NCBI GenBank assembly: GCA_021788515.1 | Contig: JAJYKN010000032.1 | Coordinates: 1-7,057 of the forward strand | Direction: 5' to 3' | Length of the DNA stretch: 7,057 bases | Source of the DNA: Nitrospirota bacterium | GTDB lineage: Bacteria > Nitrospirota > UBA9217 | Shown here: positions 6,505-7,057 of the stretch, piece by piece | Layout: each line of letters starts with the position of its first letter | Position numbering within the stretch: position 1 is the stretch's first letter | Notes under the pieces: model-generated | Seen by the model: the letters and a program-made list of their open reading frames with translations, nothing else | Told to the model about the DNA's origin: nothing | The model's database searches: none | Translations under genes and position numbers: made by a program

Positions 6505-6518
6505 TCCGAGCTGCCTTG

Positions 6519-7057
6519 TTATCCCACCGCTATACAAAATCTCTTCTTGAACTCCTCGGGAGACAGCTTTGTCGTGGCCGCGAGCTTTTTGAGCGACTCA
6601 CCCTCGAGATCTTCCTTTTCCAGCCGGATCATGTATCGCCGCGCCATATGATAGTCGTCGGCATTGGTATCCACGATACGGATCCTGGTTTTGCCGGTCG
6701 CGGGGTCGATCAGGTCCGCGAACTTGATCGGATGGCAGAGACCGTCCTCCAGCATGATCATGGCCCCGGTGCCCCCTCCGACCAGGAACTTCACGGCGCT
6801 GTAGCCCAGGTAGCGCGTGTATTCCCGGTCGTAGGAGATCGGCGGATTGCAGCGGAGCTCGTAGCCGATGTCCTTGGCAATAATAGTGGTTTTGAGCCCG
6901 AGAGAGCTGAGTTCAGCGGTCACCCGCTGCTTCAGCATATCGCCGAGCGGGACCTCCGCCAGCCGGATGTTGCCGTGCTCGTCCCGAGGCACGTTCTTCA
7001 TGAACGTGAGCTCCTCGGGGTCGAACCGCGTCGCGACGCCTTCGGCGATCACGGCCA
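6519..7057 (-). CDS. phosphofructokinase family (ATP- or PPi-dependent), C-terminal part, 5' end outside window
   Basis: The frame is open from the window end to TAA at 6521-6519, giving about 179 C-terminal residues. It begins AVIAEGVATRF, matching the (V)xVAEG strand of phosphofructokinases. It continues with GDMLKQRVTAELSSLGLKT, then IAKDIGYELRCNPPISYD and REYTRYLGYSAVKFLVGGGTGAMI, motifs of the larger PFK types related to PPi-dependent enzymes (phosphorylation of fructose 6-phosphate to the 1,6-bisphosphate). In PFK enzymes the residues after the AEG strand include the fructose-6-phosphate-binding R-x-x-x-G/Y-x-R region; here the EYTRYLGYSA segment is the likely counterpart. The residues that separate ATP from PPi use lie in the N-terminal half, outside the window, so the donor cannot be decided. 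GTG 7052 in this frame is an internal valine codon, not a start. Confidence 0.85.
   Translation of the reverse strand, partial: AVIAEGVATRFDPEELTFMKNVPRDEHGNIRLAEVPLGDMLKQRVTAELSSLGLKTTIIAKDIGYELRCNPPISYDREYTRYLGYSAVKFLVGGGTGAMIMLEDGLCHPIKFADLIDPATGKTRIRIVDTNADDYHMARRYMIRLEKEDLEGESLKKLAATTKLSPEEFKKRFCIAVG

Noticed and set aside
7050..7052. GTG as start of the phosphofructokinase gene
   Set aside because: The frame continues to the window edge and the codons around it match an internal conserved strand (AVIAEG); the gene is truncated by the window.

Overview
The window (about 57-60% GC by eye) reads as an ordinary chromosomal segment of a Gram-negative-type bacterium, most likely a member of the Nitrospirota or Desulfobacterota/Desulfuromonadales. 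That placement is an inference from gene content: a YkgJ-like cysteine-cluster protein, a PFK of the PPi/mixed type, a HAMP-only membrane protein, and 7-bp-period intergenic repeats. It does not come from a marker gene. Promoters look like standard sigma70 sites, and there is no sign of phage, plasmid, transposon or CRISPR.

Layout. The 3' end of a small HD-family protein (2-274) is followed by a gene for a nine-cysteine YkgJ-family protein (440-1333, +). Convergent with it is an HD-domain phosphohydrolase (1352-2104, -). A 125-bp divergent region with two face-away sigma70 promoters separates the HD gene from guaA, GMP synthase (2230-3783, +). guaA converges on a two-gene molybdenum-cofactor operon, moaA-moaC (5446 down to 3945, -), with a strong bidirectional terminator hairpin between them. 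A second divergent region (5447-5593) carries a good forward promoter and a weaker reverse one. It launches a two-gene operon of unknown function: a two-helix HAMP membrane protein (5594-6148) and a 93-residue soluble protein (6157-6438). That operon converges on the 3' end of a phosphofructokinase gene (6519-7057, -), which runs off the window.

How the genes relate. Most are independent housekeeping units: guaA makes GMP, and MoaA plus MoaC make cyclic pyranopterin monophosphate from GTP. Both therefore touch guanine nucleotides, but they are transcribed in opposite directions and I see no shared regulation. The HAMP/93-aa pair is the only clearly uncharacterised functional unit.

No obviously new multi-gene system is visible. 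The points most worth a second look are a probably leaderless HD gene (its -10 box ends 6 nt before the ATG) and a possible similar arrangement at moaA; heptad-periodic repeats in both larger convergent gaps, one folding into a long inverted repeat; and the HAMP-only protein with its small partner.
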